Translations under genes and position numbers: made by a program | Source: Mesorhabditis belari | Taxonomy: Eukaryota; Nematoda; Chromadorea; Rhabditida; Rhabditidae | DNA: 64,000 nt | Assembly (NCBI GenBank): GCA_958450365.1 | Contig: CAUEEP010000903.1 | Location: 930,001-994,000, forward strand | Reading direction: 5' to 3' | The notes under the pieces: model-generated | Seen by the model: the letters and a program-made list of their open reading frames with translations, nothing else | The model's database searches: none | Told to the model about the DNA's origin: nothing | In this document: in pieces, positions 21,490-32,644 of the stretch | Layout of the letters: each line of letters starts with the position of its first letter | How positions within the stretch are numbered: the stretch's first letter is position 1

Positions 21490-23550
21490 AAATAAAGAAA
21501 AAGATAATGTGCAGTTGTGTGTTTTCAGCAGGATGAATCAAAAGGGATTTATTGGTTTTTGTCCATAGAAAGGAATATAAAGAATTCATCAGAATTGAGA
21601 GCTCCTTTTGCAGATAAAACGAAACTGATAGGTAGGAAGATAGGCCCCCCATTTCCCAGTGCCGGTCCCAAGCTGAAATCTGTTCATTTCTGATGGAAAT
21701 CCTATGATAAAACAATTTGCGTTATTCTACAAAAAGAATTTTCCGCAGATTGGGATTAATTATGCATTGGAAATTGGAATACATATTGATGATTTCACGT
21801 TGAAAATCTCACCAAAGCGTGGCTCGAACTCGGGTGTCCCGGATGCCAATTAATGAAATCCACCGAACTTCCATCCGTCCATTCCAAAGCATTTTCTTTG
21901 TTCGGATTTTTCTGAATCAAGAAATTTTTATGTTTCACCGTCGATATTTCGATTCTTTTTCATTCTAAAATTGTTTCTAGTTTCCCAATTGAAACCATTA
22001 TTTCTATCAAAGAACTATCAGTCAAACGAATCATTTTTTCACCAAAAGCCTTCGGAAAATGGCTGAAAGAATCATTACTTTCTTTTTATTTATGTCTTTC
22101 AATAAGAAAAATTCAACCTTAAGTCCGATCCAGAACCCAGCCTTCGAATCAACAGTTCTCGCTGAAATAAATATCGTTATAAAGGTTTTGGTTTATAAAG
22201 GATAAATTTCTACGAAAATCATAAATTTTCAGAATTGAATCGTTTCGATTTCTTACCGAGTTTCCAAACAAAATTGTGCTCTTCCTGACTGTGAATGGAG
22301 ACTAAATGGCCCTTTCGACTCGAACAATATACCTCGGCTTCATAGAATGTCATTTCTTGGCCGATAACCTTGAGATGAAGATGATCTTGGCTCACAACAT
22401 CCACCAAACCTTGTACCAAGAAGCGGTTTTTGCCAAATACGACCATCCATCACGAGGCCCGAAAGTCAACGTTCGATCTCTAAATTTCTTCGGAAAACAT
22501 TAGTCCAGATTCTTTAGACAAATACTCAATCCTTTTACTTAAAAAAAGTTTTTTCAAGTCTCAGTCGACAAGAGATCCCAAATAAACTCACAATTGGGTT
22601 TCGAGACCAAAGTTTTTGCTCTGCAACGCGTTGATTTTCCCTTCGAGCTCTCCAATCTTGGCCTTTCCGTCTCTCACTTCCGTATCTTGAGTTCTTCTAA
22701 AAACATTTCGATTTTTATCTATAGTTTATGTCGTGTTGTATTTTCTGAATTTCTTCGAAAAACTTTACTCCAGATTTTTTCGACAAACACCCAATCCTTT
22801 TCCATAAAAAAACTCATGAATCTGCCTGCAACTTGGCGGTTTCGACCGTTTGGATTTTTTCAAATTTTCTAGAGAAGAGTTGACTGGATTGAGTGTAATG
22901 GGTGTTTTGGGAGTCAAAAAAAACCGTTTTCTCAAGTCTCAGTCGGCAAGAGATTCCAAATAAACTCACATTTGGGTCTCAAAGCCAGAAATCTTGCTCT
23001 GCAACGCGTTGATTTTCCCTTCGAGCTCTTCAATCTTGGCCTTTCCTTCTCTTACTTCCATATTTTGCTCGCTTCTAAAAAAAGCCCAATTTTTATTGAT
23101 ATTTCATGTTGAGCCTGTCTGAAAGGAAATTACAAAACTAGTACAATTGTGCTTCGAGATCTTCGTCCTTCCTTTGCGTCTCGGCGATTTTCCTTTCCAA
23201 TTCACGATTTCTCTCCCTTTCGTCAACCAAATCGGCCTCCAACTTCGCGATTTTCAAATTCGCCTCGATTTGAGCGATTTTTGCTGTCCATCGACTCATC
23301 GCAACGTCTTTGCCCCTTTTCATTTCTTCCCTAAACTCTTCGATTAAATTCAAGACTGTTTTTGATAGCAGCAAAGATTTGGCGAAAAACCCACAAATCG
23401 GCTTCGAGTTGGGCGATTTTCTTCAACGAGATGGCCGGTTCTTCTACTCTTTTCAGGCAATTCTTCAGTCATTTTGGGCATTTCTGGAGATTTGGAAAAA
23501 GAAGAGATGCCCTGAAGGCATCGAGGAGGAAGATTCGAGCGATTGTCCAT
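21490..23550 (-). pseudogene. Coiled-coil plus C-type-lectin-domain protein, copy D
   Basis: Start MDNRSNLPPRCLQGISSFSK at 23550, coiled-coil exon LIEEFREEMKRGKDVAMSRW to ERKIAETQRKDEDLEAQL, two tandem copies of the next exon (about 22600-22690 and 22960-23065, each reading KIGELEGKINALQ), then CTLD exons (MTFYEAEVYCSSRKGHLVS, IHSQEEHNFVWKLG, FEWTDGSSVDF near 21870). The second coiled-coil exon is repeated here as in copy C. Frame shifts at the SWYK/MTF junction and elsewhere argue against function. Confidence 0.65.
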
Positions 23551-23599
23551 TTCGGTTGCTAGACGATTGGATGCCTACAAAATGACTGAATTTTCCCGA

Positions 23600-23990
23600 A
23601 GAACAAGTGAAAATTAAGGAAAAATTAAGGAAACAGCTACTAAAGAGGCAGAATTGATTGAAAAGAGAAAATCAAACAAGAAATTCGTTGCCAAGCAGAA
23701 TAGGTATTTCTTATTAAAACGAAAACTGCTACAAAACAGCAATGATTTGAGGCAAGAAATAGAACGAGTGGCAAGGACTTCCTCAATAATTTACCAACAT
23801 TCAGATTAAGCTTGAGGAGTGGAAAGCTCATTGCTGAGAATGATTAATAAGTTTTCGATAGGATGATTGAGACTTTACCCTTGAGTCCTTTTACATCTTG
23901 CCTAAAGCATTCACAATTGTTTATTCACCCAATGGCAACAGTTGGCTCACATCTGCCGTACGGTAAATTGAATTGAGTAAATCACGGTTT
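23600..23990. other. Spacer of block D, no gene
   Basis: Shares AACAAGTGAAAATTAA and AAACAGCTACTAAAGAGGCA with 11250-11300 and 32560-32600. Non-coding. Confidence 0.5.
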
Positions 23991-23999
23991 ACAAATAAC

Positions 24000-24270
24000 A
24001 GGGAATTTAAGTTTGAAACGGCTCAATTTGACGATTTTTTTTGGAAAGATGAGCCGTAATGGCGTTTGTTGAGAACAGGAATTGATTCTCCAATCGTCCG
24101 TATTTGTTGTGCTCCACGAAAGAGATTATCAAATGATTTCGATCGATTCCCCCAGAACTTTCAATACAGATTCTGTCCCATTTTCGGAGCGACAAACATT
24201 TGTGTTGCGATTGGTGGCTTTCCACGAAAAATGGCAGGTCCCCGTGGGTTGCTTGCGGCGAGCTCATACC
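24000..24270 (-). pseudogene. Unknown ORF 'X', copy D
   Basis: Reads HKCLSLRKWDRICIES, GGIDRNHLIISFVEHNKYG, RLENQFLFSTNAITAHLSK, then IEPFQT. See copies B and C. Beyond 24240 the similarity to the block stops; no CWC22 lies upstream, so this is the edge of copy D. Confidence 0.5.
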
Positions 24271-24450
24271 GAAAGCCAGTAAGGGTCAAAAATTAGCCTT
24301 GGCCAAAAAATCTTTGATGTATTAATAATGCTGAGAATTAGAGCTTTCAAATGGTATATAGAATACATGCTACTTTCAGTAGTTTTTTTGGAAAAGAATG
24401 GATTTCCGAAAACTGGTACCAAGAACTTTATCATTTTCTAATCCTCTAAT

Positions 24451-24765
24451 CTAATCTGCATTAAAGAAGTTTTTGTTGCTTTTTAACGAACTATCAATGT
24501 TATTAACTAATTCATTGAAATCGTATTTAGCTTCTGGAATAGCTATAGTATCCTTTTCATCAACTTGATTATTATTTTTATCATCTCCATTAACTACATA
24601 ATAAAATTTGTTGTTGTTTTGATTGACACTAATTTTGTTGTCAATTTCTAATTTACCATCTATTTTTAATAAACCTATTTCATTATTTTTATCCATAAAT
24701 CCTTGTGTAAATGAGTATTCAAAACTCTTTTCATGAAAAGTTAAATGCAAAGTAAAACATGCCAT
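24451..24765 (-). CDS. AT-rich ORF of unknown function, 104 codons
   Basis: One of the few uninterrupted single frames in this part: MACFTLHLTFHEKSFEY, then KNNEIGLLKIDGKLEI and an acidic, asparagine-rich tail ending KNFFNAD. Base composition is clearly more AT-rich than the flanks, with A/T third positions. No signal peptide or recognised domain. The duplication shared with 62.7-63.4 kb does not include it. It could be a real small gene, an orphan exon or an insertion. Confidence 0.4.
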   Translation of the reverse strand: MACFTLHLTFHEKSFEYSFTQGFMDKNNEIGLLKIDGKLEIDNKISVNQNNNKFYYVVNGDDKNNNQVDEKDTIAIPEAKYDFNELVNNIDSSLKSNKNFFNAD

Positions 24766-24903
24766 TTTAAAAAATTGTCATAAAAAAATTGAAACAAGTC
24801 TTGCATCACCTTATATATAAAAGATAAATTTTATTCAAATCCAAAACAATAATTCTTAGAACAAGTCACAACAAGAAGACTAATTTTAAAGAAATCACTT
24901 CAT

Positions 24904-25214
24904 TTAGGCTGCATGCTTTATTTCAGTTGGCGAAACCTAGAATAATAAAAATGTAAAAGAATGTTTAATTAGAATTAAAATGATACTTACATTTGCATCT
25001 GGATCATCGAAATGAAGATAGCCAAAAATAAGAACCGATGGAATCATTCTCGTCTCAGGATGGTGATCAGCCAATCCTCCATCATCAATTTTTAGATACG
25101 ACAAAGCAAAATTCGTCTTCGCGACTGAGGTTCCGATGAAACGACCGGTCATATCGAAGATACCATGGCCCGAATCGCCATATCCTCCTTGCGAAGTACC
25201 AAAATAATACCCAG
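24904..25214 (-). CDS. C-terminal exons of a GDSG serine-protease-like protein
   Basis: Exon 25214-24991 reads GYYFGTSQGGYGDSGHGIFD, MTGRFIGTSVAKTNF and ends FGYLHFDDPDAN before GTAAGT; after a 54-nt intron ending TTCTAG, the last exon adds VSPTEIKHAA and stops at 24904. GDSG followed by G.F and a second glycine strand matches the nucleophile region of trypsin-fold (PA clan) proteases. The catalytic His and Asp exons are not identifiable upstream. A truncated paralogue lies inverted at 63273. Classification as a protease rests on this motif alone. Confidence 0.5.
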
Positions 25215-25633
25215 CTAAAATTAATTCAATTATTAAACGGAATGTTAGTAAAATACAGTTAAAAAATAATATATAATTTCTATAATATAAACAGGCCATT
25301 ATTGAAGAACAGGAGTTCTGGAAGTTGAGGGCTTTATTTTCAGGCTTTTTTGCTTTTCTTTCTTTACTATAAGATATCTTTAAATCCTTAGAAATGGTGA
25401 TTCTAAGAGGTTGTTATACGCATGCACAAGAAAACTAACGAGGAAGCTATAACTACTTACCATCTCAGATCGACTCCAAAATTATAGAGGGAATAAGCAT
25501 CACAAAATAAGAATTTTCTGAATTTTAGCTGCTAAATGCTAGAAATAACTGAAATATAAGGTTCAAAGTTTTTAGCTTAAAATTAAGCATTTTTGGGGAT
25601 TTACGCACCACTTTAATGGGAACTCCTACACAC

Positions 25634-25860
25634 ACCGGAGGAGTAGCCGGATGGCCTCTAGCTGGTAGACCAAAGGTCGCTGGTTCGACTCCGTCCCCCT
25701 TGTTCTTTTGCTTTTCGGTTTTGCCAAACCACAGAATGTGCGTTCTCTACCGCATTGCGTAATCGTCCATCAACTGAGACATTCCCTTTACATAAGATCT
25801 CCGATTTTTGGCGGTTACCAGCTTCCAACGCTTCAAGGTGTTTGATGCCTCGAAAGTGCT
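25634..25860 (+). repeat. tRNA-derived SINE-like element
   Basis: TAGCCGGATGGCCTCTAGC and GGTTCGACTCC resemble the A and B boxes of a pol III promoter at tRNA-like spacing, followed by TCCGTCCCCC and an unrelated tail. The acceptor stem pairs poorly, so a functional tRNA is unlikely. Confidence 0.45.
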
Positions 25861-25967
25861 AAAGATCTGGATCAGTTGATTCGAAAATGGGAAAATAGCT
25901 CACCTTGGAAACGGCACTCACAACAACCTGAAAAGCTGAGCAATTAGTTAAGTATAAAAAAATAAAG

Positions 25968-26343
25968 ATACTTTGATGGTTGGGAAGGGCCACTTTTATC
26001 CTGGCTTTGTTGGATCTAATGTTTTGAGTGGTTGTATTGATACCTTTTACCTATTCTAAGGTAATCAAATATGCTTAATAGATTGATGACTCTTTAGCAA
26101 ATTTTGGCACTTCTAGCCTGATCTCATGTACTTTAACCACCAAACGCTACCCCAAAGCTGCTTAGACTTGAAAATCAAATATAAACGGCAATATGAAACT
26201 TGGTACATGTTGCAAATGCTTTAAAAGTATAGGCATATTTGATTAGGCTAAGATCGGTAGTTAAAAGGCATTGATATACAACGACTCAAAACATTAGATC
26301 CAACTAAGCCAGGATAAAAGTGGCTCTTCCCAACCATCAAAGT
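25968..26343. mobile_element. Palindromic MITE, ACTTTGATGGTTGGGAAG ends
   Basis: The two ends are inverted repeats for about 75 bp (ACTTTGATGGTTGGGAAG to CTTCCCAACCATCAAAGT; inner CACTTTTATCCTGGCTTTG to GTTTTGAGT). No open frame. One arm is also present at about 62699-62765 within the 25-kb/63-kb inverted duplication. Confidence 0.8.
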
Positions 26344-26359
26344 ACCAAAATCAATTGCT

Positions 26360-26900
26360 TAATGACTAAACCCTATTTCAAAACTTAAAATATACCTCAA
26401 TCTTGCTTAAATGATTTTGTATGTTCTTATGACGAAAAAGAGGTAAAATAATGAGATGAAGAAAAGGGCGTTGAGCTAGTATCACCAAAATCAAAAATGT
26501 TTAAAAAAGGTGTAAACTTTAGCGCCGAAAATTTCTCAAAATGCACTCTCATAAGCATTTTATTTCAAAAATGTAGACGTTCATTATTTAGCTGAATATC
26601 TTTAACTTAATTCTAGTGGTTTAAAAAAGTCCGACCGGAGCAATTATTTTATTTTTTGCGTGCTCTTGAATTAGCAAATCTTACATTTTTACGCCTTTCT
26701 ATTTCTGTCACCCTTTCTCTTCTCTCTTGCAAAAACCACATTGTCCCTCCATAAAGCGCCTAGTTATATGCCTGTCTTGTATTCGAATCCTTTTCATCCA
26801 AAATTTATTCCGAAAAACCCTTCTTTTTGTTTACGAGGACTCCTTCCCGCCTCAATCTTGCTCTTTTTAACGTTTTATCTACTTAAATTCGTTTTTAATT
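26360..26900. repeat. Upstream flank of block C
   Basis: Opposite-strand copy of the segments at 2350-2870 and 13950-14890, running up to the SmF start. Confidence 0.75.
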
Positions 26901-27281
26901 GTGTTTTCAGAGAATGTCTGTTCAACCAGTCAACCCAAAGCCGTTCCTCAATGGCCTCGCCTGAAAGCCGGTTGTGTGCAGATTGAAGTGGGGAATGGAA
27001 TATCGAGGCGTCCTCATCTCGGCGGTTACATGAATGTCCAGGTGGGGTTGCCTTTGTTTAAAGTTTTGGTACTTTTCCAATATCGGGGGAACGGTCCGAT
27101 TATCAGGGGAGCGGAAGGATTATCGGGGGAGCGAAAGGAAAATCGGGGGAGCAAATTTTGGCAGCGCTACATATGTCCTATGTTATACAAACTACTGCCA
27201 TAAAATAAAAAGAATTACCCGTTATTCTCACAACTTTTATATTAGATCACAAAAGTGATTTAAACATCTAACACCAAACCT

Positions 27282-27348
27282 ACCTCTACCTCTACCTCTA
27301 CCTCACCAAACCTACCTCTACCTCTACCTTCACCAAACCTACCTCTAA
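27282..27348. repeat. CTACCT minisatellite inside Merlin
   Basis: Tandem CCTACCTCTACCTCTACC and CACCAAACCTACCTC units, irregularly interspersed, in the non-coding 3' part of the element. Confidence 0.9.
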
Positions 27349-27506
27349 AAAATGTTCATTATTAGTATAATTGACCATAACAACGAAAGAAATGTAAACG
27401 AAGTAACCAAAACAAAAATCTTTCTAGCAATTCACAAATTAACTGTAAAAAGGGATTGTATTCATTTCCGCCCCCGCGGGCCAAAAATCGACGATGTCCT
27501 CCATGA

Positions 27507-28344
27507 TCACTCCAACGACTCGAATGCATTCACTCCTGCGGGCAAATTGCGATGCCACAATCCCTCAGCGATAGACGAATCCACCATGGTGCCGTGGGTG
27601 CCGTGTCGACGTCTGTTCATGTCTTTAAACGGTTTCCACATTCGCTCGATTGTTTGCGGGTGCACGGTCGGATCTGTCGGCAAAACAAAATTTGTCGAGT
27701 GGTTGACCCATGCAAAGTCGTAATTTGGGGCAGTGAGATGAGTCCCTTGGTATGCACGCCACCCATCTGAGATGATTCGAGTCCCATTTTCGATATGTTT
27801 TCGAATAGCTTCAAGCAGAACCGGAGCCGTCCGATTTGGCACAATAAAAGCTAAGCATTCCCTTGTTTCACGACACAGACCACCAAAAAGCCAACGTTCT
27901 GGCAGCATCCTACCGGCGTGGTTTTTGCGCTTTGCGATCAGCGATTCATCGACCTCCAAGGTGAGTCACGGCATCACCGATCTTGTTAATCGAAAGCTTC
28001 TTGATTTTCCAAGCGCACACTTGGCGGAGAAAGTAGTTCCACTCAACAACGGTGTCGCCACTAATGCCGAGCTTCTGCTGACAGTATTTGATTGTCGTGA
28101 GTCCCTGGCTCCATAGATGAATGAACTTTAAAATTGTGACGAACGGGAACTTGCTTTGTTGCAAAAAGTTATCGACTCGAACTCCTCTTGAATGCTTGGG
28201 GACCTTTCGCCGTGCGCAAGTGTTACATACCTAGCGAAATAGATCTTTTCCCTTTGAGCGGACTTTTATCGATTCGCCACAGTTGCAAATCCACGACTGG
28301 ATGACTGCTTTGATGACGAAATAATCGATTGCCGTCGATTCCAT
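27507..28344 (-). pseudogene. Merlin (IS1595/ISXO2-like) transposase, two lesions
   Basis: From 28344 the minus strand reads MESTAIDYFVIKAVIQSW, a zinc-ribbon pattern ICNCGESIKV and VCNTCARRKV, FLQQSKFPFVTILKFIHLW, then GDTVVEWNYFLRQVCAWK. In the next frame VDESLIAKRK holds the first catalytic Asp, RIISDGWRAY the second, and HPQTIERMWKPFK the Glu. Two defects are visible: an in-frame TAG before VCNTC (about 28233) and one extra G near 27957 that shifts the frame just before EVDES. End at 27507. The rest is well preserved, so the element died recently. Confidence 0.88.
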
Positions 28345-28868
28345 GAACGCACAAATGTCGGAGAAGCGCATCGTCGTTCAAGTTAAAAAAAACTTTGCAG
28401 TAAAAATACAGTCTCGGAAATGCATTTTTCGAGGGGGCAAAATTTGTTCCCCCGATTTTACTTTCACTCCCCCGATCATCCTTCCGCTCCCCCGATGTTG
28501 GAAAAGTACCAAAGTTTTTATGGCATAGCTTAAAGCTAGTTTGGAGAGGTACGTTCTGAATTTTGTTAGTTTTTATGTCGCTTGTGAACAGTCAGATATA
28601 TGACGAGGAAGCTTGCTTAGGCCTAGGCATTCGCAAATAAATTTTTTATGTTTTAGATGGCTAACGTTATTATTGATTTCTTCCGTATTTTTATCAATAA
28701 AGTTTGATTTGTTGAGTTAATTATATTAACGGTTCATGGTGCGTGAATCAAACGCAATACCTATAAACTGGAAAGTTTACATGCGAATTAAAAGGAAATG
28801 TCGTTGCTGTGGTGTGAAGCACTACCAGAACTCAGTTTTATGACGAGGAAACATTTAGGTAGTTTAAG

Positions 28869-31800
28869 ATGGGCCGCTCCAGGGACTCCATCTGGCTCCG
28901 GGGAAGGCTCTCCAGAGGACGAGTACATTGGCATGTTGGTTGATTAAAAGCTTTTGCTAGCCAAATCCAAATCTCTTTAGTAACGAAAAGTCGTCAGAGC
29001 CAGAGCTCGGAAAAAAAGGCAGATGTATCTCGGCAAAATAGCAGAGAAAAATATGTTTTTTGAACTATGCTGATCGTTGCTGTAGTAGTTTCGAAATTTA
29101 AAAAGTATTTGACAGCTTTCGAGCTAAATCACTACAATTTGAGTCGAAGAAAAAAAGACACTAACTTAAACAAGGTTCAATGAAGTTATTGTGTTAAGTT
29201 TTAGCTGAGCAAATCTTGACGGCAACTAGTGAGCACAACAATTGCAGCTCACGATCCGCTAGTCCAAGAAAGGGAACTCCTCGCCGTCATCAATCAAAAG
29301 CTCGAGGCAAGAGTCGGTAGTGTTGGCATTTGCACACTGAGAATACATTCTGATTCGTAGATCTCCAAAAAGGTCACGACGTAAAGCCAAAGAAAGACGC
29401 AGATCTCGAGATCATGATCATGACCTTGGGGAGCGAGATCGCGGGGACCGGGATCGGGGGCACCGGGATCGAGGGGACCAGGACCGTGGCCGTTGGGACC
29501 ATGAACGTTCACCAGAAAGACGCAGAGGTGGCGACCGCTCTCCGAAAAGGCGATGACGGTTAGTTTTAAAAATTGTCTTTGTTTACAGCTGATTTAGGTG
29601 ACCATCCCCTAAACCTAAAGCTTCTCCAGAAAGGCGAAGATGGTAATAGAGCTTTGCACCTTTTTTCATGGAAATTATTTAGATCTCAATCACCAAAGCG
29701 TGATGCCAGTTCCAGTCCTGAACGGCGGAAACAGTTAGTTTATTCTCGGTGGCATTCAGTATTAGTGATTTAGGTCGCTAACGCGAAAACGTGCTCGACG
29801 TGAAGAATCACCAGAAAAGGAAAATGCGCTCCTCAAAAAGTATACAAGAAAACTTTGTTGAGGTAAATACATTTTAGGAAAAGAAAGAGCTTGTTGATTT
29901 ATTGCATTCTCGCACTAGAGGCGCATACATCCCACCAGCGAAGCTGATCAAAGAGTTACGTGGCCACAGAAAAAAATTAGGATAAATCAGGTGAGCAATT
30001 TCAACGATTGAATTGGGAGCGTCTGAAGAAAAAGATGGTCAATAAATTCAACGCGAGCAAGCTTGTCGGAATTGTTTCTTCAAGAAAGAGCTTCTTCAAG
30101 AAAACATTACCCGTGGAAAGTTTGTTTTTTAGCATTTTCTCAAGTAAACAAAATTTTTGGGGTTTGCTGACTGGATCGATGATTCAAACACAAACCTTTT
30201 TTCAACATTTCCACATATATACGCTGGTTTGGTTGGCGTGATTGATTCCAGGGTTTCCTGTTATTGATGAATTAACACTTAAGTATTTTTCACAGTTTTA
30301 CGCTTTAGGAATTATGTATTTAGTCGTTTGATTGTGCAGTTCAAGCTATCTTTTCGTCGAAACGACAAAGCAACAACGGCGACTGTCAGTAAATTTCTCG
30401 CACATTTGATCAATCAACAAGTGTTATGCTGTTTGAATATGAATGCGATGCATATTTAGGGTCACGGGTTGCTTGCTCTTGAGATCATGCTTTTGACGCT
30501 GCAAATACCAACGGAAGATTCAGGGGAAGTGTGTATAGCTTTTCTAAAAGAATGTGGCGCGAAACTGACAGAGGTTTGCTTTATTTAGAAACGTTTATTG
30601 AGAAATGAATTGTTAGATTGCCCCGCGTGCCTTGGAGAATGTTTTCTCAAGACTTCGAAACATTCTTGCTGAAGCACAATTGGATTCACGTATTCGGTAT
30701 ATGATTGAAACTGCTATGACAATTCGGAGAGATAAATTTGCGGTCAGTTTTTAGTTCTATTGCCTGGCAAGGTTTATTCGTTAAGGACTACCCAGCTTTA
30801 ATTGATGAACTCGATCTTATTTCGGAAGAGGACCAAATTACACATTCCCTTTCCCTTGAATATGCTACCGATCCTGAAAATATGCTTAGTGGGTGAACTA
30901 AAAAATTTAATTGTCCATCAACTTGGCTTTCAAACAAACTTTACACGCATTTTCAAATTGGATCCCGATTTTGAGAAAAATGAAGCTGCCTTCAACAAGA
31001 TCCGTGAACATTTGGTGAGGCCGGTGAAAGTGATGAGGAATCGGAAGAAGAGGACGAGGATGAAGGTGGTGACGATGAGGCAGCTGCAAACGGTAGACAC
31101 TTTACTTGACAATTCGGTCATCGCTCGACAATCAAGAGGCCGCCCACAAACTTCTCAAAATGAGTGTCAAGCGAGAATGGGAGGTTGGGCTTATTGATAG
31201 AATATAGAACATTTTTGGCTCTTTCTTTACTAGGTACTTTAACCGTGGAACCAGCTTTTCTTAAATTTTAGGGTACCCGATTCTTTAAGGTACCTAGTAG
31301 TAGAAAAGAGCCACATTTCTTTTCATTTTATCCGGAACTCATTCACATTCTCGTTGATTGTTGTGCACAGCAACGTACTTATGAAGGGTTTTATGGACTT
31401 CTCTGCGAGCGTTTTTTTCGTTTTTGGCGGTTTTTGTCCGTCGCGAAGTTTACTTGACACCACTCGACTGTTAAGAGGCTGCTCACAAACTTCTCAAAAT
31501 GGGTGTCAAGCCAGAATTGGAGGTTGGGCTTATTGATAAAATATAAAACACTTTTGGCTCTTTCCAAATATTAGGTACTTTAACCGTGGAAACCGCTTTT
31601 CTTAAATTTTAAGGTAAGTAATAGAAAAGAGCCACATTTTTTTTCATTTTAGCCGGAACTCATTCACATGCTCGTTGATTGTTGTGCACAGCAACGTACT
31701 TATGAAAGGTTTTATGGACTTCTCTGCGAGCGTTTTTGTCGGCTGAAACGTGAATTTGAAGTTAGTTTCTTTGAACTTCTTCGGGCAGGATTTACATCAA

Positions 31801-32090
31801 AACCATTTTCCTTGACTTGGCTCAAATGATGGGAATTCCAAAGCTGTATGAAAGAATCTGTGATCCGTAAGTCTAGAGATTTTCTAGAATCCAATGAGAA
31901 AGCTAATAAGTATATAAATTTTAGGGTGGATCTTCGCGACTTTTTGGAAAAAGGCGGAAAGAGGAAGAAATCTGACTCCGAATCAAGCTCTGAATTCTCT
32001 TCATCATCCTTTTGTACTCATTTTATACTTTTTTTATACAGTGCCGAGGCAAACGGGAAAACATTCATCATCAGCTTCTTTGAGTAAGTG
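28869..32090 (+). pseudogene. cwc22: CWC22 / LET-858-like splicing factor, copy C (most complete)
   Basis: Starts MGRSRDSIW at 28869 behind ACATTTAGG. RS-rich exons follow (KRSRRKAKERRRSRDHDHD, GDRDRGHRDRGDQDRG, SPERRRGGDRSPKR), then RTRGAYIPPAKLIK, INWERLKKKMVNK.., FVSKIHLINQ-like pieces of MIF4G, FKDYPALIDELDLISEEDQI, DPDFEKNEAAFNKIREHL, an acidic linker, and the MA3 part with [20 protein letters not shown] and LLCERFCRLKREFEVSF, closing DLRDFLEKGGKRKKSDSES. Stops and shifts occur in the RS exons, the RELLQENI region and the acidic linker. The MA3 exon is duplicated in tandem. It covers N- to C-terminus but is not translatable. Confidence 0.88.
31110..31780. repeat. Tandem duplication of an MA3-domain exon in CWC22 copy C
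   Basis: Two units: AAACTTCTCAAAATGAGTGT (31148) with its downstream intron hairpin and CATTCACATTCTCGTTGATT (31335), repeated as AAACTTCTCAAAATGGGTGT (31486) with CATTCACATGCTCGTTGATT (31661). The first unit breaks off at GAGCGTTTTTTTCG. The repeat length is about 330 bp. Confidence 0.85.
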
Positions 32091-32189
32091 TCCAGTCTAG
32101 ATTCATCAGAACGGTATAAAGAAAGCAGCGTTTTGTTAAGAATTCTTCAAGAATGCTTCATGATTCCTCAATGATTTGTTTTAATTTCC

Positions 32190-32453
32190 TTGGAAATGGA
32201 AAATGTTCTTGGAGCAGAGGAAAGCCACCGATCTCAAGACAAATGCTTGTTTCTCAGAAGATTGGACAGAATCTGTATCGAAAGTTCTGAGGGAATCGAC
32301 CGAAATCATTTGATAATCTCTTTCGAGGAGCACAAAAAGTACGGACGAGTGGAGAAGCAATTCCTGTTCTCAACGAACACCATTACGGCTCATCTTTCCA
32401 AAAAAAATCGTCACATTGAGCCGTTTCAAACTCAAATTCCCTGTCATTTGTAA
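32190..32453 (+). CDS. Unknown ORF 'X', copy C, open for 87 codons
   Basis: The longest intact version: LGAEESHRSQDKCLFLRR, IDRNHLIISFEEHKKYG, RVEKQFLFSTNTITAHLSK, ending IEPFQTQIPCHL plus stop. It is preserved in three block copies between CWC22 and the CTLD gene, so it probably represents the 3' exon of a gene in the ancestral locus. No family recognised; the true start is unknown (a splice acceptor is likely upstream). Confidence 0.4.
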   Translation: MEMENVLGAEESHRSQDKCLFLRRLDRICIESSEGIDRNHLIISFEEHKKYGRVEKQFLFSTNTITAHLSKKNRHIEPFQTQIPCHL

Positions 32454-32644
32454 ATCGGGGATTCCCCTCCTTTCTCTTTATTTTCCGTGGTAAGAAATCC
32501 CTATTTTGCTTGGCCACAAATTTCTTGTTTGATTTTGTCTTCTCTCATCAATTATGCTTCTTTAGTAGCTGTTCCCTTTAATTTTCACTTGTTCTTCGAG
32601 GAAATTCAGTCATTTTGTAGGCATTCAATCGTCTAGCAACCGAA

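Larger units (their letters stand above)
27068..28510 (-). mobile_element. Merlin DNA transposon with 8-bp target duplication
   Basis: Inserted in the SmF copy C intron between two copies of AAAGTTTT (27060-27067 and 28511-28518), the 8-bp duplication expected of Merlin. Ends GGTACTTTTCCAA and TTGGAAAAGTACC are inverted; inside each end, short tandem motifs ATCGGGGGAGC are repeated three times (27083-27155 and 28432-28497). Comparison with copy B gives the empty site. The transposase gene inside is broken. Confidence 0.93.
26914..28666 (+). pseudogene. snr-5: SmF copy C, interrupted by a Merlin transposon
   Basis: Exon 1 (26914-27041) starts [16 protein letters not shown] behind GTTTTCAGAGA, then has a G-to-T nonsense change (GGA to TGA) before [19 protein letters not shown], and a 4-bp deletion that removes VDG. 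The intron carries the Merlin element (27068-28510). Exon 2 keeps only ATGGCTAACG (28657-28666) before a deletion joins it to the CWC22 upstream spacer; exon 3 is gone. Clearly inactive. Confidence 0.9.

Noticed and set aside
27352..28116. Plus-strand open frames of over 100 codons
   Set aside because: They are antisense shadows of the Merlin transposase.
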